Shown: positions 1 through 9,874 of the stretch, piece by piece
Layout of the letters: each line of letters begins with the position of its first letter
How positions within the stretch are numbered: position 1 is the stretch's first letter
Origin: Buchnera aphidicola (Uroleucon sonchi)
GTDB taxonomy: Bacteria; Pseudomonadota; Gammaproteobacteria; Enterobacterales; Enterobacteriaceae
Direction of reading: 5' to 3'
DNA length: 64,000 nt
Assembly (NCBI RefSeq): GCF_011035165.1
Contig: NZ_CP047588.1
Coordinates: forward strand, 550,350 to 614,349
The notes under the pieces: generated by a model
Database searches by the model: none
What the model saw: only the letters and a program-made list of their open reading frames with translations
What the model was told of the DNA's origin: nothing
Translations under genes and position numbers: made by a program

Positions 1-416
1 TCATTAGCTAAATTTTCTAATATAACACGATTAGAAGAAGAAACTTGTAATAATGGTCTTGATTTATCACGTTTAGTGCGTACTAATTGTTTTTCAATAG
101 TCGTTTCTAAGTATATTACAATTCCACGTGCTGATAAAATATTGCGATTTTCTTTAAAATTTACTGATCCACCTCCTGTAGCAAGCACAATTCCTTTTTT
201 AGCAGTCAGTTCAGCTATAATTTTTTTTTCTCTTAAGCGAAAACCTTTTTCTCCTTCTACATCAAAAACCCAACTTATATCAGCTCCAGTGCGTTTTTCA
301 ATTTCTTGATCAGAATCAAAAAATTCCATATTTAGTTTTTGAGATAATTGACGACCAATAGTACTTTTTCCAGCACCCATAGGTCCAATTAGAAAAATAT
401 TTTTTTTGTCTGCCAT
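1..416 (-). CDS. aroK: Shikimate kinase I (3' end cut by window edge)
   Basis: Phosphorylates shikimate to shikimate 3-phosphate in the cytoplasmic chorismate pathway, which supplies aromatic amino acids. The frame reads leftward from ATG at 416 and stays open to base 1, so about 138 N-terminal residues are present of a family length near 173. The N-terminus [19 protein letters not shown] carries the Walker A P-loop at residues 11-19; the shikimate-binding DSD and the GGG motif of the TGGGSV segment follow. Identity to E. coli AroK is high throughout. The stretch upstream of the start has no clear ribosome binding site. An essential-amino-acid gene of this kind is expected in an aphid endosymbiont. 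Confidence 0.96.
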   Translation of the reverse strand, partial: MADKKNIFLIGPMGAGKSTIGRQLSQKLNMEFFDSDQEIEKRTGADISWVFDVEGEKGFRLREKKIIAELTAKKGIVLATGGGSVNFKENRNILSARGIVIYLETTIEKQLVRTKRDKSRPLLQVSSSNRVILENLAN

Positions 417-716
417 ATTATTTTTAATTACTAAGATAATTCGTGAACAATGCCAGTTTTTAAAATATTTATGCTGGCGAGAAATAAATATATATTATAG
501 TAAAATATAGTAAGAAATAAATTATTTCAATAAAATATATTTTATCAGGATTAGTATAATTTGTTTTAATTTTATTAAAAAACAAATATCTTCATTTAAA
601 TACCTAAAACATTTTAAAAAATGTTATCATATTTTTTAAAAATAATTTTTTAATTAATACTTGACTCAGTTTAGATCTTTTGATTATTATTAAATAATAA
701 ATAAAAAAATGAAATC
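417..716. other. Intergenic spacer between aroK and tRNA-Ser
   Basis: About 300 bases of AT-rich sequence with no open frame resembling a known protein and no RNA gene that I can recognise. It should hold the divergent promoters of aroK (leftward) and tRNA-Ser (rightward), but no -35/-10 pair stands out from the AT background. Confidence 0.6.
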
Positions 717-801
717 GGTGAGGTGTCCGAGAGGCTGAAGGAGCACGTCTGGAAAGCGTGTATATGGAAACGTATCAAGGGTTCGAATCCCTTTCTCACC
801 A
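717..801 (+). tRNA. tRNA-Ser (anticodon GGA)
   Basis: A full class II tRNA cloverleaf nearly identical to E. coli tRNA-Ser(GGA): acceptor GGTGAGG pairs with TCTCACC, the anticodon loop is CTGGAAA, there is a long variable arm, and the T-loop is TTCGAATC. The 3' CCA is not encoded; the base after the acceptor stem is A, where the E. coli gene has G. It reads UCC/UCU serine codons. It is convergent with deoD, which ends 15 bases downstream. Confidence 0.95.
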
Positions 802-816
802 AAAACAATAAAATTC

Positions 817-1524
817 TTATAATAAAGTTGATTCTAAAGCTATTTTAATCATATCATGAAAACTAGATTCTCTTGATTCAGATGAAAGAGATTCTTTTTT
901 AATCATATGATCTGATACTGTACATATTGATAACGCTTTCACATGAAATTCAGCAGCTACCGAATATATTCCTGCTGTTTCCATATCTATTCCGATAATG
1001 TTATATTTCTTTAAAAGATTAAGCATTCCAATATCTTCATTATAAAAAGAATCAGTAGTAAAAAAATTTCCAATAGAAATTGAAATATTCATTTTTTTTG
1101 CAATTTTTGCTGTATTATAAATCATATCAAAATCCGCAATAGCAGCAAAATCATGATTATTAAATTTTATTCTATTAATTTTAGAATCAGTACATGCTCC
1201 CATACTAATCACGATGTCACGTAAATTTATATCATCTCGCACGGCCCCACAAGTTCCTATACGAATAATTTTTTTAACATTAAACTCAGTAATCAATTCT
1301 CGACTATAGAGAGAAGCAGATGGAATACCTATTCCATGACTCATTATTGATATTTTTTTATTTTTATATAATCCAGTATAAGCTAACATTAAACGTGTAT
1401 TATTAATTTGAACATATTTATTTAAATATTTTTCAGCAATATATTTTGCACGAACTGGATCTCCTGGCATAAGAACTATATCTGCAAAATCATTTTTTTT
1501 ACTAGTAATATGAGGTGTAGACAC
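817..1524 (-). CDS. deoD: Purine nucleoside phosphorylase DeoD-type
   Basis: Cleaves purine (deoxy)ribonucleosides with phosphate to the free base and (deoxy)ribose 1-phosphate; a homohexamer in the cytosol. At 235 residues it is about the usual length (E. coli 239). The N-terminal MSTPHITSKKNDFAD start and the phosphate-binding GDPVRAKYIAEKY segment are clear, MET-type substrate contacts appear in GIDMETAG, and the catalytic aspartate lies in VSDH near residue 205. It sits 44 bases downstream of deoB on the same strand, so the two are probably co-transcribed. Of the E. coli deoCABD operon, deoA and deoC are not next to them. DeoB-DeoD together can convert nucleosides into pentose 5-phosphate. 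Confidence 0.97.
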   Translation of the reverse strand: MSTPHITSKKNDFADIVLMPGDPVRAKYIAEKYLNKYVQINNTRLMLAYTGLYKNKKISIMSHGIGIPSASLYSRELITEFNVKKIIRIGTCGAVRDDINLRDIVISMGACTDSKINRIKFNNHDFAAIADFDMIYNTAKIAKKMNISISIGNFFTTDSFYNEDIGMLNLLKKYNIIGIDMETAGIYSVAAEFHVKALSICTVSDHMIKKESLSSESRESSFHDMIKIALESTLL

Positions 1525-1568
1525 TAATTGATTCCTTTTAAAAAAATAAAAAAGTATTAAATAAATAT

Positions 1569-2795
1569 TTAAATCATACTTTTACCATATGACATATTAG
1601 ACAATAAAAAATATTTTGCAATAGTTTGACCTATATCCGCAAAAGTTTTACGATGACCTAAAAATTTTTTTTCAAGATTTGGTGAATATATTAATATCGG
1701 CACATTTTCACGAGTATGATCAGTTCCATTCCAGGTTGGATCACATCCGTGATCTGCAGTTAAAATTAATATATCGTTTTCTTTTACTAGTTCAATAATT
1801 TTAGATAACTTTTTATCAAAAAATTCTAATCCTTTAGCATACCCAATAACGTCACGACGATGCCCCCAATTAGAATCAAAATCTACTAAATTTGTAAAAA
1901 CTAATGTATTATTTGTGGAGTTTTTTATTTCTTGAATAGTTTGATTACACAATTCATTTAAACCTGTAGATTTAATATTTTTACTAATTCCTACTCCAGA
2001 ATAAATATCTGATACTTTTCCAATTGCAATTACTTTGCCTTTTTTTTCATTAATAAGTTTTTGCATAACTGTAGTTGAAAAAGGTTTAATTGAAAAATCA
2101 CGTCTATTACCTGTACGTTGAAAATTTGATTGATTATCTCCAATAAATGGTCTTGCAATAACTCGTGCAATTTTATATTTTTTTTTATCTAAAAAATAAC
2201 GAATATTTTGACATAATTTATATAAATTAGATAAACCAAAAAAAATTTCATGACATGCGATTTGTAAAACAGAATCTGCAGAAGTATATATAATCGGTTT
2301 TTTAGTTCGAATATGCTCTTCTCCTAAATTTTGAATAATCTCAGTGCCTGATGCATGGCAATTACCTAAAATACCTGTTATATTATTTGAATTAACAATG
2401 TAATTTAAAATATCTTCAGGAAAACTATTGTTTTTTTTTACAAAATAAAACCAATCCTCTAAAACTGGAACTCCTGCTAGTTCCCAATGTCCTGAAGTAG
2501 TATCTTTTCCAGAAGAAATTTCACTAGCAAATCCATAACTGCCAAGGAGATGGACATTATCATTAAATCCTAATAATTTTTGTTTCGATGATGCTCTAGC
2601 AGCATGTGTAATACCTAATTTTATTAAATTTGGAATATATAAACCACCTTGTCTTTTAATATCATCTGCTTCTCCTAAAAAACACTTTTCTGCTATATGT
2701 CCAAATGTATTTGCTCCAACATCATTAAATTTATAAGCATCAGCACTAGAACCAATTCCCAAAGAATCTAAAACAATTAAAAAAATTCGTTTCAT
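1569..2795 (-). CDS. deoB: Phosphopentomutase
   Basis: Interconverts (deoxy)ribose 1-phosphate and 5-phosphate, linking DeoD to the pentose phosphate pool. The 408 residues match the family length (E. coli 407). It is an alkaline-phosphatase-superfamily metalloenzyme: the N-terminal metal-binding LDSLGIGSSADA, the SGKDTTSGHWE segment with the phosphorylated threonine, and the C-terminal metal ligands in DFDSNWGHRRD and TADHGCDPTW..TDHTREN are all present. It is the first gene of a probable deoB-deoD transcript. No frameshift or truncation is seen. Confidence 0.97.
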   Translation of the reverse strand: MKRIFLIVLDSLGIGSSADAYKFNDVGANTFGHIAEKCFLGEADDIKRQGGLYIPNLIKLGITHAARASSKQKLLGFNDNVHLLGSYGFASEISSGKDTTSGHWELAGVPVLEDWFYFVKKNNSFPEDILNYIVNSNNITGILGNCHASGTEIIQNLGEEHIRTKKPIIYTSADSVLQIACHEIFFGLSNLYKLCQNIRYFLDKKKYKIARVIARPFIGDNQSNFQRTGNRRDFSIKPFSTTVMQKLINEKKGKVIAIGKVSDIYSGVGISKNIKSTGLNELCNQTIQEIKNSTNNTLVFTNLVDFDSNWGHRRDVIGYAKGLEFFDKKLSKIIELVKENDILILTADHGCDPTWNGTDHTRENVPILIYSPNLEKKFLGHRKTFADIGQTIAKYFLLSNMSYGKSMI

Positions 2796-2854
2796 ATTAG
2801 AATTCCAAGAATGTATTATAAAATATAACTATTGAAAAATTTTTAAAATTATTT

Positions 2855-4447
2855 CTATTTTCGTACTTTATCGAAAATAATATCATTATGTTGATTCATA
2901 ACTATATTTAAATTTGCAACGCTAGGAGCTAAATATATTAAATAATTATTCGTATCATAAGCTAAATAAGAATTATATTTTTTTTTAAACTCATTAATAC
3001 TATAATGATTTTTGCAATTAATCCAACGAGCAAGAACAATATTAACTTTTTTATATATTGCATCTATATTATACTCAACTTTTAAACGTTCAATTACTAC
3101 ATCAAACTGTAATATTCCAATAGCACCTACAATACAATCATTATTTAGAATTGAACGAAATACTTGAATTGTTCCTTCTTCAGATAGTTCTATTAAACCT
3201 TTTTTTAATTGTTTTTGTTTCAAAGGATTTATTAAATAAATTTGACGAAATATTTCTGGAGCAAAAATTGGCATATCAATAAATTTAATATCTTCTCCTT
3301 CTGTAAATGTATCTCCAATTTTAATAGTTCCATGATTATGCAATCCTATGATATCACCAGGATAAGCTTCTTGAATTGATATTCTTTCTCCAGCTAAAAA
3401 AGAAAAAGCATCAGAAATAGTTATATATTTATTGATTCTTATATGTTTTAACTTTATTCCTTTTTTATATTTTCCTGAGACAATTCTCATAAAAGCCATT
3501 CTATCTCGATGCTTTAAATCCATATTAGCTTGTATTTTAAATACAAAACCAGTAAATTTTTTTTCTTGAGGATAAATAAAACGTTTATTACTTTTACGGT
3601 ATATAGGATACGGAGCCCAATTTATTAAAGCATTTAATATATGATCAATACCAAACTCTCCAAGTGCACTACCAAAAAAAATAGGAGTATCTATTGCTTG
3701 TAAAAATTTTTTATGATTATACTTAGCATATATGTATATAATTAATTCTAATTCTTTGTATATATGTTTACATATATCTAATCCAAGTGTTTTTTTTAAA
3801 ACAGGTACATTAGAAAAATCGATAAAATTTTTAAGAAAGTAAGATTTATTTTTTGAAAATTTATTTTTATAAAAATAAATTATTTTTTCATATATATGGT
3901 ATACCCCTTGAAAATCTTTTCCACAACTAATAGGCCAGGTAATAGGAATACAGTTGATTTTTAATTCATTTTCAATTTCGTCAAGTAATGATATTGGATC
4001 ACGACTATCACGATCTAATTTATTAATAAAAGTGATGATAGGAGTGTTATTAACACGCGTAACTTCTATAAGTTTTTTAGTTCTTTCTTCTATACCCTTA
4101 GCTGCATCAATTACAACTAAACAACAATCTACTGCAGTAAGAATACGATATGTATCTTCTGAAAAATCTTGATGACCTGGAGTATCTAATAGATTGATTA
4201 AAATATTTTTATATGTAAATTGCATAACAGAAGTAGTAACAGAAATACCACGTTTTTTTTCAATATTCATCCAATCTGATTTAGCATAATTTTGATTTCC
4301 TCTACCTTTAATGACCCCAGAAATATGAATTGCTTTTCCAAGTAATAGCATTTTTTCCGTAATAGTAGTCTTTCCAGCATCAGGGTGAGAAATAATGGCA
4401 AAAGTTCTTCTTTTAGTCAATTCATTGGTGTAATTTTTATCCAACAT
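2855..4447 (-). CDS. prfC: Peptide chain release factor 3
   Basis: GTPase that recycles RF1 and RF2 from the ribosome after termination. The P-loop SHPDAGKTT lies near residue 20, the G3 motif DTPGHQDF and the G4 motif NKLDR follow, and the C-terminal half matches the RF3-specific domains. I chose ATG at 4447 rather than the ATG at 4459: it gives the same distance to the conserved KRRTFAIISHPD as in E. coli, and a GAG lies seven bases before it. This gives 530 residues (E. coli 529). It stands alone between spacers; osmY, its E. coli neighbour, is not present. Confidence 0.96.
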   Translation of the reverse strand: MLDKNYTNELTKRRTFAIISHPDAGKTTITEKMLLLGKAIHISGVIKGRGNQNYAKSDWMNIEKKRGISVTTSVMQFTYKNILINLLDTPGHQDFSEDTYRILTAVDCCLVVIDAAKGIEERTKKLIEVTRVNNTPIITFINKLDRDSRDPISLLDEIENELKINCIPITWPISCGKDFQGVYHIYEKIIYFYKNKFSKNKSYFLKNFIDFSNVPVLKKTLGLDICKHIYKELELIIYIYAKYNHKKFLQAIDTPIFFGSALGEFGIDHILNALINWAPYPIYRKSNKRFIYPQEKKFTGFVFKIQANMDLKHRDRMAFMRIVSGKYKKGIKLKHIRINKYITISDAFSFLAGERISIQEAYPGDIIGLHNHGTIKIGDTFTEGEDIKFIDMPIFAPEIFRQIYLINPLKQKQLKKGLIELSEEGTIQVFRSILNNDCIVGAIGILQFDVVIERLKVEYNIDAIYKKVNIVLARWINCKNHYSINEFKKKYNSYLAYDTNNYLIYLAPSVANLNIVMNQHNDIIFDKVRK

Positions 4448-4696
4448 ATACATACTCATTTAAAACATTTAATCAAAAATTTATAATAATATTTATAAAA
4501 TATTACTTATTCATAATAAATATATAAGATTTTTATTAATTTAGTATAATTGCATTATAAAATGATGATATAAAAATTAAGAAAATAAAAATCAATATTT
4601 TTAAATACTTTAAAAATATTTATAATAATACTTTAAAGTGCTAGTATTTTATTCAATAACACAATTTTTTTTAAATATAACAATATCCTATATAAA

Positions 4697-5275
4697 TTAA
4701 TAAAATGAATGCGCTCCTCGTGTATGTTCCGTTTCATCAGATACTTTTTTTATTTCAGGAAACTTAGATAATAATTTTTTTTCTACTATTTCTTTTACAG
4801 TTGATCCTATCATTGAACAACCATTACAACCACCACTAAATCTAATTATAGCTGTTCCATATTTATCTAGTTTAATAAAATGAACTTGTCCTCCATGCAT
4901 TGCTAATTGAGAATTAATTTCTATACTTAAAAATTTTTGTATTTTTTCTGTTAATGAAGATGGTTTTATTTCATAATTAGTTTTTGCATAAGGAGCTTTA
5001 AAAGTTAATTGAGAACTAATTTGATCAGTGACTAAATTAATTTCTGAATCTTTCAAATAACTAATTAATTCTTTATTAATATAAACAAAAAATTTATTAT
5101 ATTTTAATTGAATATCTACTTGATCTTCAATTTCATCTTGATGCAAAAATGCGAGGCCACATTCTGCATTGTTTGTTCCTGGGTGTAATATAAAAACTCT
5201 TATTTGTGTGCCAATAGGTTCGCGAGATAAAAGAGATAAAAGATATTTTTGTGCATTTTCGGAAATAGTAATCAT
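4697..5275 (-). CDS. nfuA: Fe-S biogenesis protein NfuA
   Basis: Carries an Fe-S cluster and passes it to client proteins, mainly under stress. It has an N-terminal degenerate A-type domain (from [12 protein letters not shown], with [13 protein letters not shown]) and a C-terminal Nfu domain with the cluster-binding C-x2-C in GGCNGCSM. The ending [11 protein letters not shown] matches the E. coli end. I place the start at 5275, giving 192 residues (E. coli 191); the open frame extends six codons further up but that tail has no counterpart. With iscSU, hscBA, fdx and cyaY elsewhere in the window it completes a compact Fe-S assembly and delivery set. Confidence 0.95.
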   Translation of the reverse strand: MITISENAQKYLLSLLSREPIGTQIRVFILHPGTNNAECGLAFLHQDEIEDQVDIQLKYNKFFVYINKELISYLKDSEINLVTDQISSQLTFKAPYAKTNYEIKPSSLTEKIQKFLSIEINSQLAMHGGQVHFIKLDKYGTAIIRFSGGCNGCSMIGSTVKEIVEKKLLSKFPEIKKVSDETEHTRGAHSFY

Positions 5276-5388
5276 GAGAATTATTTTAATCAATTTGAAA
5301 TAAATAATTTTACTAATTTATTAAAATAAACACAAGAAAATTTAAATTTAATATTATATATATCATTTTTACAAGAGTCTTTAAAAAA

Positions 5389-6159
5389 ATGACAAATCTT
5401 TATTGGGATACAATAGGAACAGGAAAAATTAATATAGTTTTTTTAAATGGATGGGGGATTAGCTCAAAAATTTGGTTTTTTATTATCAAAAAACTAAAAT
5501 ATGATTTTAAATTTTATTTAATTGATTTACCTGGATCAGGAAAAAATAACACTCTTATGCCAGAAAAAATAGATAAAATTATGAAAATATTATATAAAAT
5601 AATACCACAAAATGCGATATTGATCGGGTGGTCTATTGGAGGATTAATTGTTAATTATTTTGCATTATGTTACCCTAAACATAGTTTAGCGTTAATTAAT
5701 GTAGCATCGTCACCTTGTTTCATAGAAAAAAAAAACTGGCCTGGTATAAAAAAAAATGTAATAAATAAATTTTATTTTTATCTAAAAACAAAATACTATA
5801 AAACAATAAATAATTTTTTAAATATAGAACAAATTACTTCTAAACAATCTACTGAAGATATTAATATACTCAAAATAATTTTATCCTCTGAACCTCAACC
5901 TAATTTAGAATTATTAAATAATAATTTAGAAATGATGTTTTCATTTGATTTACGTGAAGATATCATGTGTTTAAAAATGCCTATATTAAGAATATATGGA
6001 GAATTAGATAATTTAATACCTAAAAAAATAGCATATATACTTGATAAAAAATGGCCTAGTACTCATTCAATAATTATAAAAAAATCTGCTCATGCCCCAT
6101 TTATTACACATAAAAATCAATTTTGTTCTATTTTATTAAATTTTACTAAATCTTTATAA
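5389..6159 (+). CDS. bioH: Pimeloyl-ACP methyl ester carboxylesterase
   Basis: Alpha/beta hydrolase that releases pimeloyl-ACP from its methyl ester, closing the fatty-acid-like stage of biotin synthesis. The length (256) equals E. coli BioH, and the catalytic triad falls at the same residue numbers: Ser82 in GWSIGG, Asp207 in YGELDN and His235 in SAHAPF. The oxyanion-side FLNGWG motif (E. coli LLHGWG) and the family segment NVASSPCF are also kept. The frame is intact with all key residues, so it looks functional. It is divergent from nfuA, as in E. coli. Its usual partner bioC is not in the window. Confidence 0.93.
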   Translation: MTNLYWDTIGTGKINIVFLNGWGISSKIWFFIIKKLKYDFKFYLIDLPGSGKNNTLMPEKIDKIMKILYKIIPQNAILIGWSIGGLIVNYFALCYPKHSLALINVASSPCFIEKKNWPGIKKNVINKFYFYLKTKYYKTINNFLNIEQITSKQSTEDINILKIILSSEPQPNLELLNNNLEMMFSFDLREDIMCLKMPILRIYGELDNLIPKKIAYILDKKWPSTHSIIIKKSAHAPFITHKNQFCSILLNFTKSL

Positions 6160-6168
6160 AGAATATAA

Positions 6169-6196
6169 AAAATAGCCCTAATATTAGGGCTATTTT
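6169..6196. terminator. Bidirectional hairpin between bioH and ssb
   Basis: Perfect 12-base inverted repeat (AAAATAGCCCTA / TAGGGCTATTTT) around a 4-base ATAT loop, with a GC-rich core unusual for this sequence. Its A/T flanks give a U tract when read from either strand, so it can end bioH (rightward) and ssb (leftward). Confidence 0.8.
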
Positions 6197-6227
6197 AAAA
6201 AATATTTTTATAATTGAATCAGTATAA

Positions 6228-6743
6228 TTAAAAAGGAATGTCATCATCAAAATCTATTTCTGCAGAATTATGAACAAGATCCGTTGTTGAGTTATGTGAG
6301 GTTAAACCTTTTTTAAAATCTACTTGATCTGTTTTTTTTATTTTTTCTTCAGAATGATTATTTTCTTGAGTTGATAAATTTTGTAAATGAATGTTTCGAC
6401 TACCTAACATTTGCATAGTACCACCAATATTTACAATAACCTCTGTAGTATAACGCTCAATGCCATTTTGATCTTGCCATTTTCTTGTTTGTAAAGCTCC
6501 TTCAATGTATATTTGAGAACCTTTTCGAAGATATTCTCCTGCAATTTCCGCTAATTTACCAAATAATACTATTCTATGCCATTCTGTTTTTTCTTTATTT
6601 TCTCCTGTATTTTTATCTTTCCAATTTTCTGAAGTCGCTAATGTCATATTAACTACTGCATTACCATTTGGCATATAACGCACTTCAGGATCTTGACCTA
6701 AATGCCCAATTAAAATAACTTTATTTACGCCTCGACTAGCCAT
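6228..6743 (-). CDS. ssb: Single-stranded DNA-binding protein
   Basis: Coats single-stranded DNA in replication and repair. The N-terminal OB-fold begins [25 protein letters not shown] and runs to about residue 112. A polar, low-complexity linker follows, and the protein ends with the acidic tip DDDIPF that recruits partner proteins. The 171 residues compare with 178 in E. coli; the linker is shorter and lacks the glycine/glutamine richness. It is divergent from dnaB. Confidence 0.98.
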   Translation of the reverse strand: MASRGVNKVILIGHLGQDPEVRYMPNGNAVVNMTLATSENWKDKNTGENKEKTEWHRIVLFGKLAEIAGEYLRKGSQIYIEGALQTRKWQDQNGIERYTTEVIVNIGGTMQMLGSRNIHLQNLSTQENNHSEEKIKKTDQVDFKKGLTSHNSTTDLVHNSAEIDFDDDIPF

Positions 6744-7264
6744 AATATTAACTCCATTTTCTAAGCATGGTAATAATATATTTATATATTATTTTAAATT
6801 ATACATGTTAAAAATTTTATTTAATATGATCAAACGTATAAAGATGCTATATTATTTTTTAAACATCTGAACATGTATTAAGTATTTAAGTCTTATGAAT
6901 GCTAATCATTTATATATTAATAATATTAAAAATTTTATATTATTAAAACAATATTAATATTTTTTATTACAATGATTTTGTTTTATTTTAAGTTAATTTT
7001 TATTAAAAAATTTTGAATAAAGCTTAATATTTTAAATACATGACAACTTGATTAAAATTATATAACACAATAATCATGCATGATTTAATAACACAAAATA
7101 TTTTACTTAATGTATATTAAGTATATTTTTCAGTTATTCATTTTATGTCATAGAAATAAAATATAAAAATACAAAATATTTTGAAAATGACTAAAAGTAG
7201 ATTAGTCTATAGAACGTGTATTATTGCAATATTACGATATAATTTCATATAGATTCACTAAATA
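6744..7264. other. Intergenic region between divergent ssb and dnaB
   Basis: About 520 bases, strongly AT-rich, with no recognisable coding or RNA gene on either strand. It must contain the divergent promoters of ssb and dnaB. In E. coli ssb is divergent from uvrA instead, so part of this spacer may be what remains of lost genes, but I see no residual similarity. Confidence 0.6.
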
Positions 7265-8662
7265 ATGGTATATGCAATAAATATGACTAAAAATAAATTA
7301 TATTTCAATCAAATTAATAAATTTAAAATTCCACCACATTCTTTAGAAGCAGAACAATCAGTATTAGGTGGATTAATGCTAGATAATGAACAATGGGATA
7401 GTGTATCAGAACATGTAGTTGCTGATGATTTTTTTAGCAAACCTCATCAATTAATCTTTCAAGAAATGCAAAAACTTCTTGATTCAGGACATCCAATAGA
7501 TTTAATTACTCTTTCTGAATCTTTAGAGCAAAAAGGAAAATTAGAAAGCGTCGGTAGATTTTCTTATCTAGCAGAATTATCAAAAAATACACCTAGTACA
7601 GCTAATATTATTGCATATGCTGATATTGTTCGAGAACGAGCTATAGTAAGAGAAATGATATTAGTAGCTAACAAAATCGCTAATGCTGGATATGATACGC
7701 AAGGTAGGAAGAGTGAAGAATTATTAGATTATGCAGAATCTAGTGTTTTCAAAATTGCAGAAAAACGTTTTAAAAAAGACTCAGGACCCAAAAATATTGA
7801 ACAAATTCTCGATGAAACTATTACTAGTATTGAAAAATTATTTTTATCACCGCATGACGGGGTAACAGGAATTAATACTGGATATCAAGATTTAAATAAA
7901 AAAACATCGGGTCTTCAACGTTCTGAATTAATTATTATCGCGGCTAGACCATCTATGGGAAAAACAACATTTGCTATGAATTTATGTGAAAATGCTGCTA
8001 TGCTATATGATAAACCTGTATTAATATTCAGCTTAGAAATGCCTGGTGAACAAATTATGATGCGAATGCTGGCTTCTTTGTCACGTGTCAATCAAGCAAG
8101 AATTAGAACTGGACAATTAAACGATGAAGATTGGGCGCGAATATCTGGAACTATTAATATATTGCTTAAAAAAAAGAATATTTATATCGATGATTCTTCA
8201 GCACTAACACCTAGCGAAGTTCGTTCACGAGCTCGTCGTATTTATCGTGAACATAATGGATTAACTTTAATTATGGTTGATTATTTACAGTTAATGAGAG
8301 TGCCTTCACTATCTGAAAATCGTACTCTTGAAATTGCAGAAATATCTAGAACTTTAAAAGCATTAGCCAAAGAGTTACAAGTGCCAGTAATAGCATTATC
8401 ACAACTTAATCGTTCTTTAGAACAAAGATCAGATAAACGACCAGTGAATTCTGATTTACGTGAATCTGGTTCTTTAGAGCAAGATGCAGATTTAATAATG
8501 TTTATATATCGTGATGAAATTTACAATGAGAACAGTGATTTTAAGGGAATAGCTGAAATTATAATAGGAAAACAGAGAAATGGTCCTATTGGTACAATTC
8601 GTTTAACGTTTAATGGACATTGGTCTAGATTTGATAATTATTCAGGCCCTAAATATGATTAA
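7265..8662 (+). CDS. dnaB: Replicative DNA helicase
   Basis: Hexameric 5'-3' helicase at the replication fork. The N-terminal DnaG-interacting domain begins at PPHSLEAEQSVLGG. The RecA-like C-terminal domain has Walker A ARPSMGKTT near residue 230, Walker B in LIMVDYLQL, and the DRESGS/IEQDAD type segment DLRESGSLEQDADLIMF. It ends FDNYSGPKYD like E. coli. The N-terminal arm before PPHS is shorter and unrelated; ATG at 7283 is an equally good start because neither has a clear ribosome binding site. Length 465 against 471 in E. coli. Confidence 0.97.
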   Translation: MVYAINMTKNKLYFNQINKFKIPPHSLEAEQSVLGGLMLDNEQWDSVSEHVVADDFFSKPHQLIFQEMQKLLDSGHPIDLITLSESLEQKGKLESVGRFSYLAELSKNTPSTANIIAYADIVRERAIVREMILVANKIANAGYDTQGRKSEELLDYAESSVFKIAEKRFKKDSGPKNIEQILDETITSIEKLFLSPHDGVTGINTGYQDLNKKTSGLQRSELIIIAARPSMGKTTFAMNLCENAAMLYDKPVLIFSLEMPGEQIMMRMLASLSRVNQARIRTGQLNDEDWARISGTINILLKKKNIYIDDSSALTPSEVRSRARRIYREHNGLTLIMVDYLQLMRVPSLSENRTLEIAEISRTLKALAKELQVPVIALSQLNRSLEQRSDKRPVNSDLRESGSLEQDADLIMFIYRDEIYNENSDFKGIAEIIIGKQRNGPIGTIRLTFNGHWSRFDNYSGPKYD

Positions 8663-8901
8663 ATATTATATCTATTTTAAATAAATTAATCTTCATTAGT
8701 TTATCAATTTAAAAATCAATGATTAAATTACAAAAAATATTTTTTTAATTATTTCAATTTTTTAATTATATATAAAAAATCAATTTTTTATCAAAAATAT
8801 TTAAAAAATAAAATAATTAAAATAATATATTTTTTATACTAAAAATATGAGTGTTGTCACATCTTAAACATATTTTTTAAAAATTAACTATAAGATAAAA
8901 T

Positions 8902-9858
8902 ATGACTAAAAAAATAAATATTAAAATTGGAATCGTTATGGATTCTATTAAATCAATTAATCTTCAAAAAGATTCAAGTTTTGCTATCATATTAGAAGCT
9001 CAAAAAAGAAATCATATTATACATTATATGGAGCTAAATGATCTTTATTTAATAAAAGATATTCCATATGCGAGGAGCAGAATTATAGTAGTTAAAAAAA
9101 ATATAGAACAATGGTATCAATTTACTCAAGAACAGCATATTTCTTTAAGTGAATTAGATGTTATTCTAATGAGAAAAGATCCACCATTTAATACTGAATT
9201 TATTTATTCAACATACATTTTAGAACGTGCAGAAAAAATGGGTGTATTGGTGATTAATAAACCTCAAAGTTTGCGAGATTGTAATGAAAAAATGTTTATA
9301 TCATGGTTTCCTGAATTAACTACGAATACTTTAGTTACAAGAAACATTAATCAAATTCGTCAATTCTGGAAAAAAAATCAAGATATTATAATTAAACCAC
9401 TTGATGGCATGGGTGGTACTAATATTTTTCACATCAAAAAATATGATCCAAACTTCTCAGTTATTGCAGAAATAATGACTCATTATGAAACAAAATATTG
9501 TATGATACAAAATTATCTATCAGATATACAATTTGGAGATAAAAGAATTTTAATTATTAATGGCAAAGCTGTACCGTGGTGTTTGGCTAGAATTGCAAAA
9601 ACTGGAGAAACAAGAGCCAATTTAGCTGCTGGTGGAACAGGAAAAATACAACCTTTAAGTGATACAGACTGGAAAATTGCTAATATTGTATCTCCTGTTT
9701 TGAAAAAAAAAGGTTTAATTATTGTTGGTTTAGATGTTATAGGAGACAAATTAATAGAAATTAATGTGACAAGTCCAACTTGTATTTGTGAAATTGAATT
9801 AGCAAAAAATATCTCTATTACTAGTATGTTATTAGATTATATTGAACGGCATATATAA
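8902..9858 (+). CDS. gshB: Glutathione synthetase
   Basis: ATP-grasp ligase joining gamma-glutamylcysteine and glycine to glutathione. The 318 residues match the family (E. coli 316). Conserved segments in order: KIGIVMDSI at the N-terminus, LRKDPPF-type MRKDPPFNTEF, NKPQSLRDCNEK, the ATP-grasp loop PLDGMGGTNIF, and the metal-binding EINVTSPTC near the end. ruvX starts 16 bases downstream on the same strand, the same gene order as in E. coli, so the two are likely one transcript. Confidence 0.97.
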   Translation: MTKKINIKIGIVMDSIKSINLQKDSSFAIILEAQKRNHIIHYMELNDLYLIKDIPYARSRIIVVKKNIEQWYQFTQEQHISLSELDVILMRKDPPFNTEFIYSTYILERAEKMGVLVINKPQSLRDCNEKMFISWFPELTTNTLVTRNINQIRQFWKKNQDIIIKPLDGMGGTNIFHIKKYDPNFSVIAEIMTHYETKYCMIQNYLSDIQFGDKRILIINGKAVPWCLARIAKTGETRANLAAGGTGKIQPLSDTDWKIANIVSPVLKKKGLIIVGLDVIGDKLIEINVTSPTCICEIELAKNISITSMLLDYIERHI

Positions 9859-9874
9859 TATTAAAGATTATAAT

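Noticed and set aside
3954..4172. 72-codon plus-strand open frame in prfC
   Set aside because: Antisense to the conserved G-domain of prfC, no start signal or similarity.
6744..7264. Replication origin in the ssb-dnaB spacer
   Set aside because: AT-rich, but so is every spacer; no cluster of DnaA boxes was found and no dnaA or dnaN gene is near.
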